In this document: positions 33,971-54,168 of the stretch, in pieces
Layout of the letters: every line of letters starts with the position of its first letter
How positions within the stretch are numbered: position 1 is the stretch's first letter
Origin: Ahaetulla prasina
Lineage: Eukaryota; Chordata; Lepidosauria; Squamata; Colubridae
Direction: 5' to 3'
Assembly: GCF_028640845.1 (NCBI RefSeq)
Contig: NC_080548.1
Span: forward strand, 8,178,314-8,242,313
DNA length: 64,000 bases
Made by a program: the position numbers and the translations under genes
The notes under the pieces: generated by a model
What the model saw: the letters and a program-made list of their open reading frames with translations, nothing else
What the model was told of the DNA's origin: nothing
The model's database searches: none

Positions 33971-35391
33971 CCATGGAATAAGAGGCACTCAGTTGTGTGA
34001 GAGAAAGAGGGTGAAGACAGCCCCACCCTAATAGTTCACAGAGTGCTAAGTGTTGCAAGATTCTGTCTATAGGTGTGGAATAATAAAGAAATCAGCTTGG
34101 AAGATTTCTTTCTTGGTTTTGGAGCCTAACAGAAAACCACTGAATTCCAGAATCCCCAGCAATGTGCTTTCCTTTTTGTTCCCTTTCTTTTCTACACCTC
34201 TTCCCTTTCTTATGGTTAGGGATCATATATTTATTATTATAGAGTAAGCAAAGGCAGCATTTTCAGCTCATTTTTTGTTGTTGTTGTTGGTGGTGGGAAG
34301 ACACTGGGAAGGTAGCAGAGTTCTGCTGAGATTTACCACCCTCTCTCTCACCTAATGATGAAGATGAAGCTAATTGGGGTGGCACAATCTCAGCCAGAGA
34401 TGCAACATACCTAAAACACAGGCAGAGCTTTGGTTACACTACCATGACTACCATCTTGGCTTTTCCCCCTTATTCTATGGACACTCCTGGTCTTACTTCG
34501 GATTAGTTCTGAAAACCACCAAAATTGAGTGTGAAAACTTGAGGATGGAATGATAAGGCCATGGAGCTGGGCTATTTGATCATGATATGTGGGGATGATC
34601 ACAGAGGACAGGAGAAAGAGACCCAGGCTAAGCAACCATCCTGCCAAAGAATCTCAGTCTATGGATGCAGAATAAGCATGGGAAGCATTTCAGAAGACAC
34701 CTTCCCTAGTTCTCTGGAGAGTAAAAAGAAAACAAAGAGGAAATTTTTCAGACTTGTAAGATTAACATTAGCTCTGCAAATTAGCCCAGACAAGAAAGGA
34801 GAAGGGAAGGCAACAGTCCCATAGGGAGGATAGAGCAAGAAAACAGAAAAGCTATGGAAGTGGGAAAGTAAAAATGCCTTTATCAAGTGATCCTATTATG
34901 AATTTATCTTAAGGATTCTAGGATGCCAAGGAAACCAACCTGGCATTAGTTACGCCCTTATAAAGAATCTCTTTCCACAAACCTATTTCTAGGCCAGCCA
35001 CTCTAAAATATTTTTGTTTTGTTTTGTTTTGTTTTTGTGCTAAACAGTTGCGAAGTTGATGCAACTGTTCCTTTTAAACAGGTTGCCAGTAAACTACTTG
35101 GGATAGATGAAGATGCCCAGTTATGAGCAGGTCTTGTCAGGCACAAGTAAGGAGGCTTACATGTGTAAGATTTAAAGATACTAGTTTATTGTATTCTGCT
35201 TATTAAATAGGTATCTCCTAAGATCGTCAGCTTTAGCCTGGGAATAGGCTAAATAGAGCATAAGCAGAATCAGTTTTGGATCTCTTGTAGCTGCACAAGG
35301 ACTCAAGGCTAGTCAGTGCTTGAGGCCTCTTCCCTGTCTGGCTGTGTAATTCCCAACATGTCTCCTCAACTGGGTACGATCCTGTCCTATA
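33971..35391. other. CSMD intron, no feature recognised
   Basis: A short TTG run near 34277 and a TTTTG run near 35015 are the only repeats. No exon seen. Confidence 0.5.
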
Positions 35392-35399
35392 CCCTAAAT

Positions 35400-35506
35400 C
35401 AGGGGTCTCCAACCTTGGCAACTTTAAGCCTAGAGGACTTCAACTCCCAGAATGCCCTAGCCAGCAAATCTTTTAGGCTTAAAGTTGCCAAGGTTGGAGA
35501 CCCCTG
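35400..35506. mobile_element. Palindromic hAT-type MITE, family B, copy 3
   Basis: Left arm caggggtctccaaccttggc and right arm gccaaggttggagacccctg are exact inverted copies. 8-bp direct repeats ccctaaat (35392-35399) and ccttaaat (35507-35514), 7 of 8, confirm hAT-type insertion. The two arms are joined by only a few unmatched bases. Confidence 0.93.
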
Positions 35507-36129
35507 CCTTAAATCGTGTGTACCCTAATACCCTTCTTCAAATGCTTTGCTTCTGTATATTAACTACTGGAAAAAGAGATTAAATTTATTCTGGAAATGA
35601 GGGTGTGAGTTAAGGAGTGAAAAGCAAAAGGCAACCTGGAAAACACAGCATATTTTAGACTTTTCTAAAGAAATAACCAGTTGTGATGTAATAGTTTGCT
35701 ATCTCTCTGATGAAATTATGTTCAGACCAAATTATATCAGCAGCAAAATAAATAAATAAATTGATATAATCAATGAATGTAAAGATTTTAAAGCATGGAC
35801 AAATGTTAAAACCATTTTATTTGTAAATTAATATCCACAGATACCTGACAGATAATGCAAGGGCATTTCAAATAGAAATAGCAGAATGAATTGAAACAGG
35901 AAAAGAAGATTAGATTATTGCTTAAACTGCTCAAAATATTTTTTAAAAAAATCTGAGTAAACAGACTGTTACATATCTGTCCGCCAATAAAATGTTGCTT
36001 AAATGCTGCTAGACTGAACAGATGGTCAATAATCAAATATAGTTTGATATACAGTTACGCTTACTTTCTTTGCTACAATCCCCATTCCACCTCTCAAATC
36101 CCAACTATGGGTTGACTTGTTGGTCTGTA

Positions 36130-36705
36130 TCAGTGTTTCTCAACCTTGGCCACTTTAATAACTTCTAGAATTCCCCAGGCTTAGCCCAAGAATGATGCAG
36201 AGCAATCAAGTCAGAGTTCAGTTCTTTATTTGCTTACACACAATAGACAGAATCTTGCCAGACTAAATCCTTACTACTCACATCCAACAAATATAATCTA
36301 GGTAATTCTAGCTATTTAAGGGGCGTGCATAAGAGCACAATAGTGCCTACCGTTCCTGTCCTATTGTTCCCTTCATTATATCAAATTAATATTATTGATG
36401 CATATTTTTACTTATATATTTTCTTCAATACATGTTGTTTTATCTATGACAATTGTTTGTGTATACTGTTGTGACAAAATAAAATAAAAAAATTTTTTTT
36501 AACTCTCTTCCATTGTGTCCTATCCAGCTCTAAACTGTGCTACTTCTTGTCTCAGCCCACTCCTTGGTATGTGTTCCCTCCTTGCAAAAACCCTGCCCCT
36601 TCACAATGCCTCCCCCTCCATTGGCACCATACCTCACAGGCTTGAAAATTCTGGGAATTGAAGTCTACACATATTAAAAGTTTTCAAGCTTAAGAAACAT
36701 TGGTT
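36130..36705. mobile_element. Family B-like MITE split by a later insertion
   Basis: The left arm, cagtgtttctcaaccttggc, is at 36130-36180. The right arm (gaaaattctgggaattgaag, then aagaaacattgg) is at 36646-36705. The 460 bp between includes a LINE 3' end at 36316-36497, so the two half elements probably belong together. Confidence 0.65.
36316..36497 (+). mobile_element. LINE 3' end of the GGGCGTGCATAA family, copy 2
   Basis: Reads taaggggcgtgcataagagc, acaatagtgcctaccgttcc and ends tgttgtgacaaaataaaat; same 3' end as 21010-21205 and 27850 onwards. Confidence 0.85.
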
Positions 36706-36816
36706 TACATTGTCTTGTATAACATTGAAAACGCTTCTTAACAGAATTCCCTGCAAAGACCTATTGTTTTGGAAGATGATCCTCTAATTTCCTTTTCAGA
36801 CAAGATCCAACATTTA

Positions 36817-39255
<2,439 letters not shown>

Positions 39256-39263
39256 TTCTAGAA

Positions 39264-39385
39264 GAGGGGTCTCCAACCTTGACAACTTTAAGACTTGTGG
39301 ACTTCAACTCCCAGAATTCCTCAGCCAGCTTTGCTTGTGGAGTTGAAGTCCACAAGTCTTAAAGTTGCCAAGGCTGGAGACCTTG
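39264..39385. mobile_element. Palindromic hAT-type MITE, family B, copy 4
   Basis: Left arm gaggggtctccaaccttgac, right arm aagttgccaaggctggagac. 8-bp direct repeats ttctagaa (39256-39263) and ttctagag (39386-39393), 7 of 8. Confidence 0.9.
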
Positions 39386-39393
39386 TTCTAGAG

Positions 39394-43860
<4,467 letters not shown>

Positions 43861-43866
43861 ATGTAT

Positions 43867-43952
43867 GTATGTAGGTCTTGGCATACTCGGGTCTTTTCCC
43901 GTGTAAGGTACCTTACACAGGAAAAGACCCGAGTATGCCAAGATCTACATAC
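43867..43952. repeat. 43-bp-arm palindrome
   Basis: The 86 bp fold into a hairpin with no loop, centred on GGTACC at 43907-43912. Left arm gtatgtaggtcttggcatac then tcgggtcttttcccgtgtaa; the right arm is its reverse complement with two mismatches. Flanks are ATGT/ACAT-rich (43855-43870 and 43978-44035). Identity unknown; no target duplication found. Confidence 0.9.
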
Positions 43953-44449
43953 CTATACCCGTGAAAACCTACAAAAATACATGTATGTATACAAACGTAC
44001 ACATGTATGTATACACACAAACATACATATACACATAAGACTATCACAGCTACAAAGCTTAAAAATAACCTACGTGTTTATTGATTATGTGAGATATGAA
44101 GATTCAAATCCACTTTTAGCCCTTCACTGAATGATCAACAAGACAAGAAGAAGTTCCTCAAAAGGTCCAGGTGACATGTAAAATCTTTGTGCAAATACCA
44201 CATTTGCTAGCAACCTCCATTCAATAGAATGTCTTAGTCCCCAGTTGGTCCCTCTTCTTTTTCTTAAAAACATCCTAATTATTTTTGAAAGAACGGAGAA
44301 AATTTTTGCTGGACAGAGACCATACACCTTTGCCCAGTACTGAAAGGATTACTGGATATGTAGGGATATCCCACATGCATAGGGGAGACTACTGGTGGGG
44401 GGGGCATCCGCCAAATAAGCAAATGTGTGTTAAATCTATGTAGGGTACC

Positions 44450-44586
44450 CAGTGGTGGGACTCAAGTAATTTAACAACCGGTTCTCTGCCCTAATGATTT
44501 CTTCCAACAACCAATTTGCCAAACTGCTCAGAAAGTTAACAACCGGTTCTCCCGAAGTGATGAGAACTGGCTGAATCCCACCACTG
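44450..44586 (+). mobile_element. hAT-type MITE, family A, short copy
   Basis: Starts cagtggtgggactcaagtaa and ends gctgaatcccaccactg, 137 bp, with a perfect 8-bp target duplication agggtacc at 44442-44449 and 44587-44594. The interior contains two aacaaccggttctc motifs. It is the reference copy for the partial element at 1-22. Confidence 0.95.
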
Positions 44587-44948
44587 AGGGTACCCATTAC
44601 AATTTTCATATATCTCCCATCCTAAATTGTTGAGAGGTTGTGCCACCGATTTTTGGCAATCCTTTCGATTAAATTTATTAACTTGCAGGAAGCTCCTGGG
44701 GCTGCAAAGTATAGAAATGAGGCCTCTTGCACATCTTCTCTTTTTCTAGTGCAATGGTTTCAAAATGGGGTTGTGGAAAAGCATGACAAAACAAGCACCT
44801 TTCTTATTGCATGCAGAAGGTTCCAAAAGCCAAAGATGAAGCTAAAATTCTGGCAGGATGGGACTTCCTTGGGAAGCACAGGTGATGCTAAGACATAATA
44901 CAATGACTTTCCTGGCTGGACTGTTTTGTAAGAGCCTGTGGGAATATC

Positions 44949-44959
44949 TGTCTGTCTGC

Positions 44960-44998
<39 letters not shown>

Positions 44999-45014
44999 TC
45001 ATCTATCTATCTGA
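44949..45014 (+). repeat. (CTGT)n(CTAT)n compound microsatellite
   Basis: CTGT units pass directly into CTAT units, with one interruption (atcatc) near 45000. Confidence 0.96.
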
Positions 45015-45032
45015 GTTTGTGTGTACATCTGT

Positions 45033-45285
45033 TTTTGTTTTTTGTTTACATTTATACCCCGCCCTTCTCCGAAGACTCAGGGCGGCTTACAATGTATAAG
45101 GCAATAGTCTCATTCTATTTGTATATTTTTTTTACAAAGTCAACTTATTGCCCCCCCAACAATCTGGGTCCTCATTTTACCTACCTTATAAAGGGTGGAA
45201 GGCTGAGTCAACCTTGGGCCGGGCTCGAACCTGCAGTAATTGCAGGCTCTGTGTTTTTAATAACAGGCTTCTCTATTGCCTGAGC
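45033..45285 (-). mobile_element. tRNA-derived SINE with L2-like tail, copy 3
   Basis: Minus-strand copy. The tail at the left reads cgcccttctccgaagactca gggcgg; the head at the right has B-box-like GGTTCGAGCCC near 45225. Same family as 18846-19104 and 27978-28240. Confidence 0.88.
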
Positions 45286-45289
45286 TATC

Positions 45290-46505
45290 ACATTGTGTGT
45301 GTGTCTATATATATATTGGGGATGGGGGCTTCATCAGTGAGAAATTTAACCAAAATAAACAATATTCCACATAGTCAACAGTTGACTAACATGCTCAATG
45401 GACTTCTTTTCATGCGGAAATGAAAATCACATTTTAGTGTGCATAGTTAATCAGAATTAGAGCACTGTACATGAAATGCAACAACAGAACATAGAAATCC
45501 TGGCTACGACATGTTTAAAAGTCTTCTACAAATTGTAGTTGCATTTGGAAAACAAATCAGTGTGAAAGATTCTTCAAGAGTTGCCACATTATTACTGTAA
45601 TTAAAAGAAATGAAATAGAAATAATAACCAGTCTCCTATGACACCATTTTATAATTCAGTCAAGAGTAGGCAACTTGCATGTGACTGAAGACTCAGTTTT
45701 GACTTTTCTGGCTTTCAATAGAAGTCGTGACATCAATCATCTGGTGAAGCCAATTCTTTTAAGTCATTTGAGTGCATAGAGAATCAAGGTAATGAAATGG
45801 GTGCAAGACATAAGGTATCCATTTTGCCCCCTATAAACCCATCCCCAATGGTGCAAAATAGCCCTATTTGTGGTGCTGGATTTTTTTTTTTCAAAAAAGG
45901 CATGAAATTGGTATTTTATGACTCTAGAAGTTTTAAAGCAATTATTTTGCCCTTAATCTTCTCAATATAATAAATAATAAATATTTTGACTCCCAACAAT
46001 CCAGAGCACTCAAAAAAAAACCCCACAAATATTACATCCCAGAATCACATGGTAAATTAGCAGTAGATGGGACATGCCAGACAGCTGATGGAAGGCCAAC
46101 ACTCCTTTAACAAATCTGTGTTCTCATCTCCTGATGTTCTTGCAAGATGAATGGGGTCTAGTAGCTCACTGATCCTATCATATCAAAACTGATATGGACC
46201 TAATGATGTTACACCAGAAAATGTTCATATTGACACAGCAAGTGATGAACGTTAGAGTCTTACTTTAGTATGGACTTCTGCCCATGTGAACCCAGGTTTC
46301 AGCTGTTATCTTAAACATGCTACCTTGGAAGTTAAAAGCAGCCGAGATCAACCAATTTTGCTTTCCAATAAACAGAACTGAAATGGCATGGGTAAAATGG
46401 ATTAAGAGCCATCTATTTTAATTGTCGTGAAATATGTGCCAAATAAAAAAGAACCTTGGTTGAAAATACTGAGAAGTAACTTGAAAAAGTATTTTCAAAC
46501 CATTG
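45290..46505. other. CSMD intron, no feature recognised
   Basis: No repeat or exon recognised. Confidence 0.5.
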
Positions 46506-46510
46506 TCCCT

Positions 46511-46730
46511 TTCTCCTCTCCTCTCCTCTCCTCTCCTCTCCTCTCCTCTCCTCTCCTCTCCTCTCCTCTCCTCTCCTCTCCTCTCCTCTCCCTCTCCTCT
46601 CCTCTCCTCTCCTCACCTCTCCTCTCCTCTCCTCCCTTCCCTTCTCTTTCTTTCCTTTCTTTCCTTTCCCTCTCTTTCTTTTCTCTCCCTTTCCCTTCCC
46701 CTCCCCTTTCCTTCCCTTTCTTTATCTCCC
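46511..46730 (+). repeat. (CTCTC)n satellite and pyrimidine tract
   Basis: About 25 CTCTC units (46511-46635, with two unit-length slips near 46590-46612), followed by about 95 bp of degenerate C/T-only sequence. Strand asymmetry is complete. The open frames read through it are low-complexity artefacts. Confidence 0.97.
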
Positions 46731-46739
46731 TGTACCAAT

Positions 46740-47371
<632 letters not shown>

Positions 47372-48441
47372 TCAGTGTTGGTGATGCAAATAAAATGGAA
47401 AATTACAAGTTGGAATGCACTGAATCTGTTCCCATTTTCCCTCCCCTCAAAACATTTGCTGAAGAGTGTTCCTTAACCTGGTGCATTGCAAATGCATCAT
47501 CTTGCACCTTGGGATTATGGGAGTTTGGGTCCAACATATCTCAAAGGTGCAAATTGTGGAAGGCTAAGTTATGCGTTATGTGAACTATCAAAGCCAGACA
47601 GCTCAGAAATAGAACTATGACCTCTGATGAAAACTCAAATCCTGTTCACTCTCTCCCCCCCCCCAGTTCTCAGCTGTAAGCCACCGAAGCAGACACCTCA
47701 AAATATTCTTCCACCTCCCAAGATGTTGCCCAAGCCATCTTATAAAAATAATACCCAAATGCAGAACTGTATGAAAATTTCACTATTCACCATCTGGCTG
47801 ATGTTAATGAAAGGCAGTAAGTTAAATAAAAAGCAGTGGAAGATGACAGTCAAGATATGTAGGGGTGGATGACAGGAGAAGAGGACGGTAGCTAGTTGGG
47901 TTCACAGTTGGTGACTTAGTTTCACTGTGCAGGACCTGAAAAGGAGTAACCTTTTCCATTAGAAGAGGGAAAAGAAGCATCAGACGGTGCCAAGGGTATA
48001 GCATGCCACCCATCCAACATAAGGAATTCCAGAACTATTCTAAAATGGCATGTACGCAATTAGGGTGAGATCAAATCTTAATAAAAATGGATTGATTTCA
48101 ATTGCACTTTCAGTTTTTACAATATCCTAGCCCCCCCCCCCAAAAAAAAAAAATAAATGGTAAAAGTGGACTTATTTCATTTCATTTTGTTTTTCCATGC
48201 CCTTTCTGCCATGGCCTGGTTGAAAAATACATGGCACAATTCTCTGGGTGAGCAGATTGACAAAGGGAAATGTGGAAGAGCACAGCACAGCTTTTGGGGG
48301 AAAGGAGAACTTAGAAAGATCAATGAACATGATTTAACCCCCCCTCCACTCCCTCATGATTAATCTGCATCAATACTGCATCTTTAAGACTGGTGGTGTC
48401 AACAGCAATTAACAAGCAGAAAAAAAAGGAGACTTCCCTAA

Positions 48442-48508
48442 AGCTGGCTGGGGAATTCTGGGAGTTAAAATCCACCAGGCTTAAAGTTGCCAAGGTTGGA
48501 GACCCCTG
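48442..48508. mobile_element. Half of palindromic MITE family B
   Basis: Right arm only: agctggctggggaattctgg, then ttaaagttgccaaggttgga and gacccctg. Confidence 0.75.
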
Positions 48509-48602
48509 CCCTAAAGGACAACTCTACTGCACAGATGACTTGGGGGGAACTGACTCCCCTTTAAGAAAGCAGGTAATATACTTGCTTATAGGTGCCCTTA
48601 TG

Positions 48603-50090
48603 TCAAAATCAGGCAGGGTCTCTTTAGAAGAGGATTCCACCGTAATTGGTCACACATCGTAACACCTGAAAGGATGGAATCAGGACTTCTGTAAGACAAA
48701 CTGGGGCTGCAAACCCTGTGAAACCACTGCCTGGGTTCTAAGTCTAGTGGCCTCTGGGATGACTGTCTTATTGTCAGTCTTACAAAATTCTACAGCCTTC
48801 AGTACTTGTTTTTTTCTCCCTAGCCAAAAAAGGATCAGGAACACAACCATTTGTTGCATTGCACTTTGAGGGATATGTGTAATAATATTGGTTGCACACC
48901 TAGGAAACTAAGGGTGGAGTAAATCAAGCAATATTACAGAATTTCTCCCTGTTTTTGTGTAAAGCCTTTCCCCCCACCCACCTGGATAAATTAGATGCAT
49001 TGCTAACTATATGACTATAGACTAAACTATACATATTCAAATTACAAAGAGTCATTGTATCACAATATTTCTGCTTCATCACAATATATTTGCTCCATCT
49101 CCATTCACAGCCAGTTTGGGAACTAACCCTATGAGTCACCAATCCACCCATCTTTTTGATTTTTTTTCTTGAAATGGAGATGGAAATCTATTCTTTCAAC
49201 ATAAGTGATCACAAGATGGTGCTCAAAACAACTGTCCATAGAATATTTCCATAATGAATTTGTCAACTACCATAACAAACTCAACACGACGTTATGAACC
49301 ACAATTATTATAAGTATAGCACCTTCTCTCTTAAAAAAAAAATCACACAGATAACTAAACCTCTAAATATTTTCTGGAAGAACTGCTATGCAGATACTCC
49401 ACCACTTATACAGGAATGGGGTCTCCCCCAAATGGAACTCCCCTATAACAAGGTCTGATCACCAAGGATAGTCCTGCTATTTGTTTCCATTAACTGCACA
49501 TTATGAGGAATGTAAATTATGAAGCAAAAAGTATAGAACAAAACATTATTGACAAACTAAACCTGGGGACATATAATTTGGATACAGGAGCAAGATATGA
49601 TACTGTAGATACTATTTTTAAAGCACATTTTTACATTAATTTAATTAAAAGTTAAAAATAGTACGTTACCAAATTTAACATTATTAACATTGGTTTATTA
49701 TAATCATACATAAACTAGGATCTGGGAATGAAAGCATATCTAAGAATAATACATCAGTATAAACAGTTCAGAAGATTTAGAGAACTCCACTTCACCTTGA
49801 TTATAGTCTTTTTCTCTGATCATTTTGAGACAGGGGCATTTAACCAACCTGGCCACTTGCAGGGCCAATTCCAAATAGGTTTGCTGTCCACTTCCAGGAT
49901 CCATGGATGAATTAAATAAACAGGGCCCATTGTTATTGTAATTTTGCTATGAAGCATCTGCAAGAAAACAGCCAAGCTCAGAGAGCATCAAGGACGATTG
50001 CTATTATCTGCCTATCAACACCTATGGGCTGCAGTGGTATTGGAGATGAGGTAGACATAGGATAAAGGTTCATGCATCTTCAGGGCTCCT
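48603..50090 (+). repeat. 1.49-kb tandem duplication, unit 1
   Basis: First of two head-to-tail copies; unit length 1488 bp. It begins tcaaaatcaggcagggtctc. The rest of the intron is not repeated. Confidence 0.97.
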
Positions 50091-51580
50091 TCAAAATCAG
50101 GCAGGGTCTCTTTAGAAGAGGATTCCACCGTAATTGGTCACACATCGTAACACCTGAAAGGATGGAATCAGGACTTCTGTAAGACAAACTGGGGCTGCAA
50201 ACCCTGTGAAACCACTGCCTGGGTTCTAAGTCTAGTGGCCTCTGGGATGACTGTCTTATTGTCAGTCTTACAAAATTCTACAGCCTTCAGTACTTGTTTT
50301 TTTCTCCCTAGCCAAAAAAGGATCAGGAACACAACCATTTGTTGCATTGCACTTTGAGGGATATGTGTAATAATATTGGTTGCACACCTAGGAAACTAAG
50401 GGTGGAGTAAATCAAGCAATATTACAGAATTTCTCCCTGTTTTTGTGTAAAGCCTTTCCCCCCACCCACCTGGATAAATTAGATGCATTGCTAACTATAT
50501 GACTATAGACTAAACTATACATATTCAAATTACAAAGAGTCATTGTATCACAATATTTCTGCTTCATCACAATATATTTGCTCCATCTCCATTCACAGCC
50601 AGTTTGGGGAACTAACCCTATGAGTCACCAATCCACCCATCTTTTTGATTTTTTTTCTTGAAATGGAGATGGAAATCTATTCTTTCAACATAAGTGATCA
50701 CAAGATGGTGCTCAAAACAACTGTCCATAGAATATTTCCATAATGAATTTGTCAACTACCATAACAAACTCAACACGACGTTATGAACCACAATTATTAT
50801 AAGTATAGCACCTTCTCTCTTAAAAAAAAAATCACACAGATAACTAAACCCTCTAAATATTTTCTGGAAGAACTGCTATGCAGATACTCCACCACTTATA
50901 CAGGAATGGGGTCTCCCCCAAATGGAACTCCCCTATAACAAGGTCTGATCACCAAGGATAGTCCTGCTATTTGTTTCCATTAACTGCACATTATGAGGAA
51001 TGTAAATTATGAAGCAAAAAGTATAGAACAAAACATTATTGACAAACTAAACCTGGGGACATATAATTTGGATACAGGAGCAAGATATGATACTGTAGAT
51101 ACTATTTTTAAAGCACATTTTTACATTAATTTAATTAAAAGTTAAAAATAGTACGTTACCAAATTTAACATTATTAACATTGGTTTATTATAATCATACA
51201 TAAACTAGGATCTGGGAATGAAAGCATATCTAAGAATAATACATCAGTATAAACAGTTCAGAAGATTTAGAGAACTCCACTTCACCTTGATTATAGTCTT
51301 TTTCTCTGATCATTTTGAGACAGGGGCATTTAACCAACCTGGCCACTTGCAGGGCCAATTCCAAATAGGTTTGCTGTCCACTTCCAGGATCCATGGATGA
51401 ATTAAATAAACAGGGCCCATTGTTATTGTAATTTTGCTATGAAGCATCTGCAAGAAAACAGCCAAGCTCAGAGAGCATCAAGGACGATTGCTATTATCTG
51501 CCTATCAACACCTATGGGCTGCAGTGGTATTGGAGATGAGGTAGACATAGGATAAAGGTTCATGCATCTTCAGGGCTCCT
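50091..51580 (+). repeat. 1.49-kb tandem duplication, unit 2
   Basis: Second copy, 1490 bp, nearly identical to 48603-50090. The differences noticed are single-base length changes in homopolymers (an extra G near 50608, an extra C near 50850). Beyond the copy the sequence is tcacattcaggtaggctctg, similar to the start of the unit (tcaaaatcaggcagggtctc), so the exchange may have used about 10 bp of imperfect homology. A 60-codon open frame occurs in each unit (49728 and 51218) and has no motif. Confidence 0.97.
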
Positions 51581-53930
51581 TCACATTCAGGTAGGCTCTG
51601 TTTTTCACTCAGTAAGGATTGAGGTAACAATCTTGGTCTCCCAAGGCTCAAAACCAAGAGCCAATATTTGCATCCAACATCTCTTTGCTAACAACTGCAA
51701 ATGCAGTGTTGGCGGCACTAAAATCACCTCAAAGGAGGAAAACAGATGGGAACTTAATAATTAGCAGGCAGAAGCTCAGTGCAAAGGAAGAACAAATTAA
51801 TGTACAGTATCTTTTTAAATAATTCTTAAAAAGGTAGACTTTAATCATTGCTAAATTGACAATGCCCATGGGACTGAAGTTTCACCTTTTCCATTCTTGC
51901 TGCAGAATTAAGCCCCACCCCCCATTTACTGAAGCTAATTTATGCATATGGAATGAAATTAATTCATGTCCCTTGCACTTCCATATTTTAGACATCTCCC
52001 AGTGCAAATGCTAACTTCAGAGGACAGATAGAGAAGCAAAGGGATACAATCTTTATTGAAACTTGTTGCTGTCATCACAATTATTAGTCCGTCCCTAGAC
52101 AATTTTTTGTATTTTCTTTTAAAGTATGTTAAATGCAGTCACAGCAATAACAAGCCACCTTCTTTGAAGAAATCTCATATTAGGAAGAAGTCCTAGAGTT
52201 TATCATTATGAAGCAAAATAATAGTAATATTTCTCTCTGACAGCAGAAAGAAAATACAGAATAAGGATCACAGAACAGCTTGGATTCAGGTCCAGGTATA
52301 TGGACCAGTTAAAGGCATATTTTGTTGATGCCCAGAAGGTGTTTAGTCTGCAAAGTTAAAACAAACTACTACTGGTAGGTAGATATCAGAATTCTTCACC
52401 CACAACATTTCAGACTGTAAATTCTCACTAACTCAAATCCCACCTAAAAATGTTGCGATTTTATTATGTTTGATTCCTTCCCACTCCTTCATGTAGATAT
52501 AATTCAAAAGTTCCTGCTGGCAGCCCTCACAATGATGTAATGGTACAATAAATGACATATATAATACAAGGAAATAGTTGACCCTCCCTGCCCCATATTC
52601 ATTAAAGAGAAAGAATGGAGAAAACAGTTGCTCAATATGGTTATATGAGTATCAAATGAATGAAGAGGTATTAAAGAACGTGTCTGTTAAGTTCGCCCAT
52701 CCGATACGGTCATGTGAATATCAAAGATCAGAGGTCTTCAGAAACAAGAGTGCTTTTATTTAGTTATTCATTTTATTCCTCTTAAAAAATAAGCAATACA
52801 AATTTGTACTTGCCTTTAAATGCAACTAATTAAGGTTTCATTGTCTGATGCAATAATTTATTTCACACACCACACAAATCTTTGCCAATTATCTTCCCAC
52901 CATACCTACCCTTCCTTGATAAAAGAATTTTCATTGATCTGTTTTTTTTTACTGCAACTAGTTCAGATTTCTTTTTAAAAAATCAACTGAATGATAAATA
53001 AATTCCTTATTGTTTGGAAATGCACCATTTTCATGTAAAAGAAAATAAACCGCATTGTAAATAGATTGCCTTTGATCCATTATTATTACCGACATTGTTA
53101 TTTTTAAAAAAAAATGTCTGGCAGAAATACAGCAAAACACTTCGAAAAGTCAAAGGGGCAAGTTACTAACAAACAGACTATTTCTTCCCAGAAACAAGAT
53201 AGTTTCTTTAATGAAGTATAGCAAAACTTTTTATTCACCACTTTTTAAAAAAAAAAAATTGTAAGTCTTATAGAATTAATCCTATCAAGACAGAATGCAG
53301 AAACAGATTCTCATATAGAAATACAATTAATGCTGCCAAAAGAAGCAGAATCAGGCTAAAAGTAGCATCACCACAATAGGCACTGTCACATTGTCTGTGA
53401 AACATGTAGGATAATATAGAAGACATGGAACCATTCCAAAATATTTCATTTTCCAAAGGAAAAGTTTTTTTAGAAGCAAAACAAAAATCAACATTGAATC
53501 CTGTCCTTTCCTATATTACAAGACGCCCCTGTCTGAAAGAACTTGGAAATTATTCACAGCACTCTAAATAAATTCACACATGCATACATAGGATGAGAAA
53601 TCCCTCCAAATCACTTTGACATGATCTGCCCAGAATGCATGAGATTGTATGGAATGGTTCTTTCTAAGGAAAAAAAATGAAAGAAGGGAGGAAATAAAAA
53701 TAAATGAACTGATTTATCTACTATCCAAGATTTGAACAAATCCTATCTAGTGAAAGCAGACAGCATAACCAGGGTAATTCAATAGCTTCAAGAAAAAAAA
53801 TGTCATTCCTTTACAGAAAAGGATCCCACTGAATACAGAATGGTATTAAGCAGCACTTGTCATCCTTAGGAAATTCTTGCAGTTACCGCAACAGGCTAAT
53901 CAGTCACATCCTACTTTAAAAAGTTGCTTC
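51581..53930. other. CSMD intron, no feature recognised
   Basis: AT-rich; no repeat or exon recognised. Confidence 0.5.
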
Positions 53931-53938
53931 CAGTAGAC

Positions 53939-54141
53939 CAGTGGTGGGTTTCAAATTTTTTTACTACCCGGTTCTGTGGGCGTGGCTTGGTGGGCATGGC
54001 AGGGGAAGGATACTGTAAAATCTCCATTCCCTCCCAATCAGCTGGGACTTGGGAGGCAGAGAATAGATAGGGGCGGGGCCAGTCAGAATTTTTATTACTG
54101 GTTCTCCAGAACTGGTCAGAACCTGCTGAAACCCACCTCTG
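53939..54141 (+). mobile_element. hAT-type MITE, family A, medium copy
   Basis: Starts cagtggtgggtttcaaattt and ends gctgaaacccacctctg, 203 bp, with a perfect 8-bp target duplication cagtagac at 53931-53938 and 54142-54149. The interior has ctgtgggcgtggcttggtgg and gaaccagtaataaaaattc-like motifs in inverted order. Confidence 0.95.
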
Positions 54142-54168
54142 CAGTAGACATTTGCAAGCTTTAGGCCA

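Noticed and set aside
49728..51400. An identical 60-codon frame in both tandem units, possibly a duplicated gene
   Set aside because: Identity follows from the DNA duplication. The frame is short, has no motif, and the flanking intron is non-coding.
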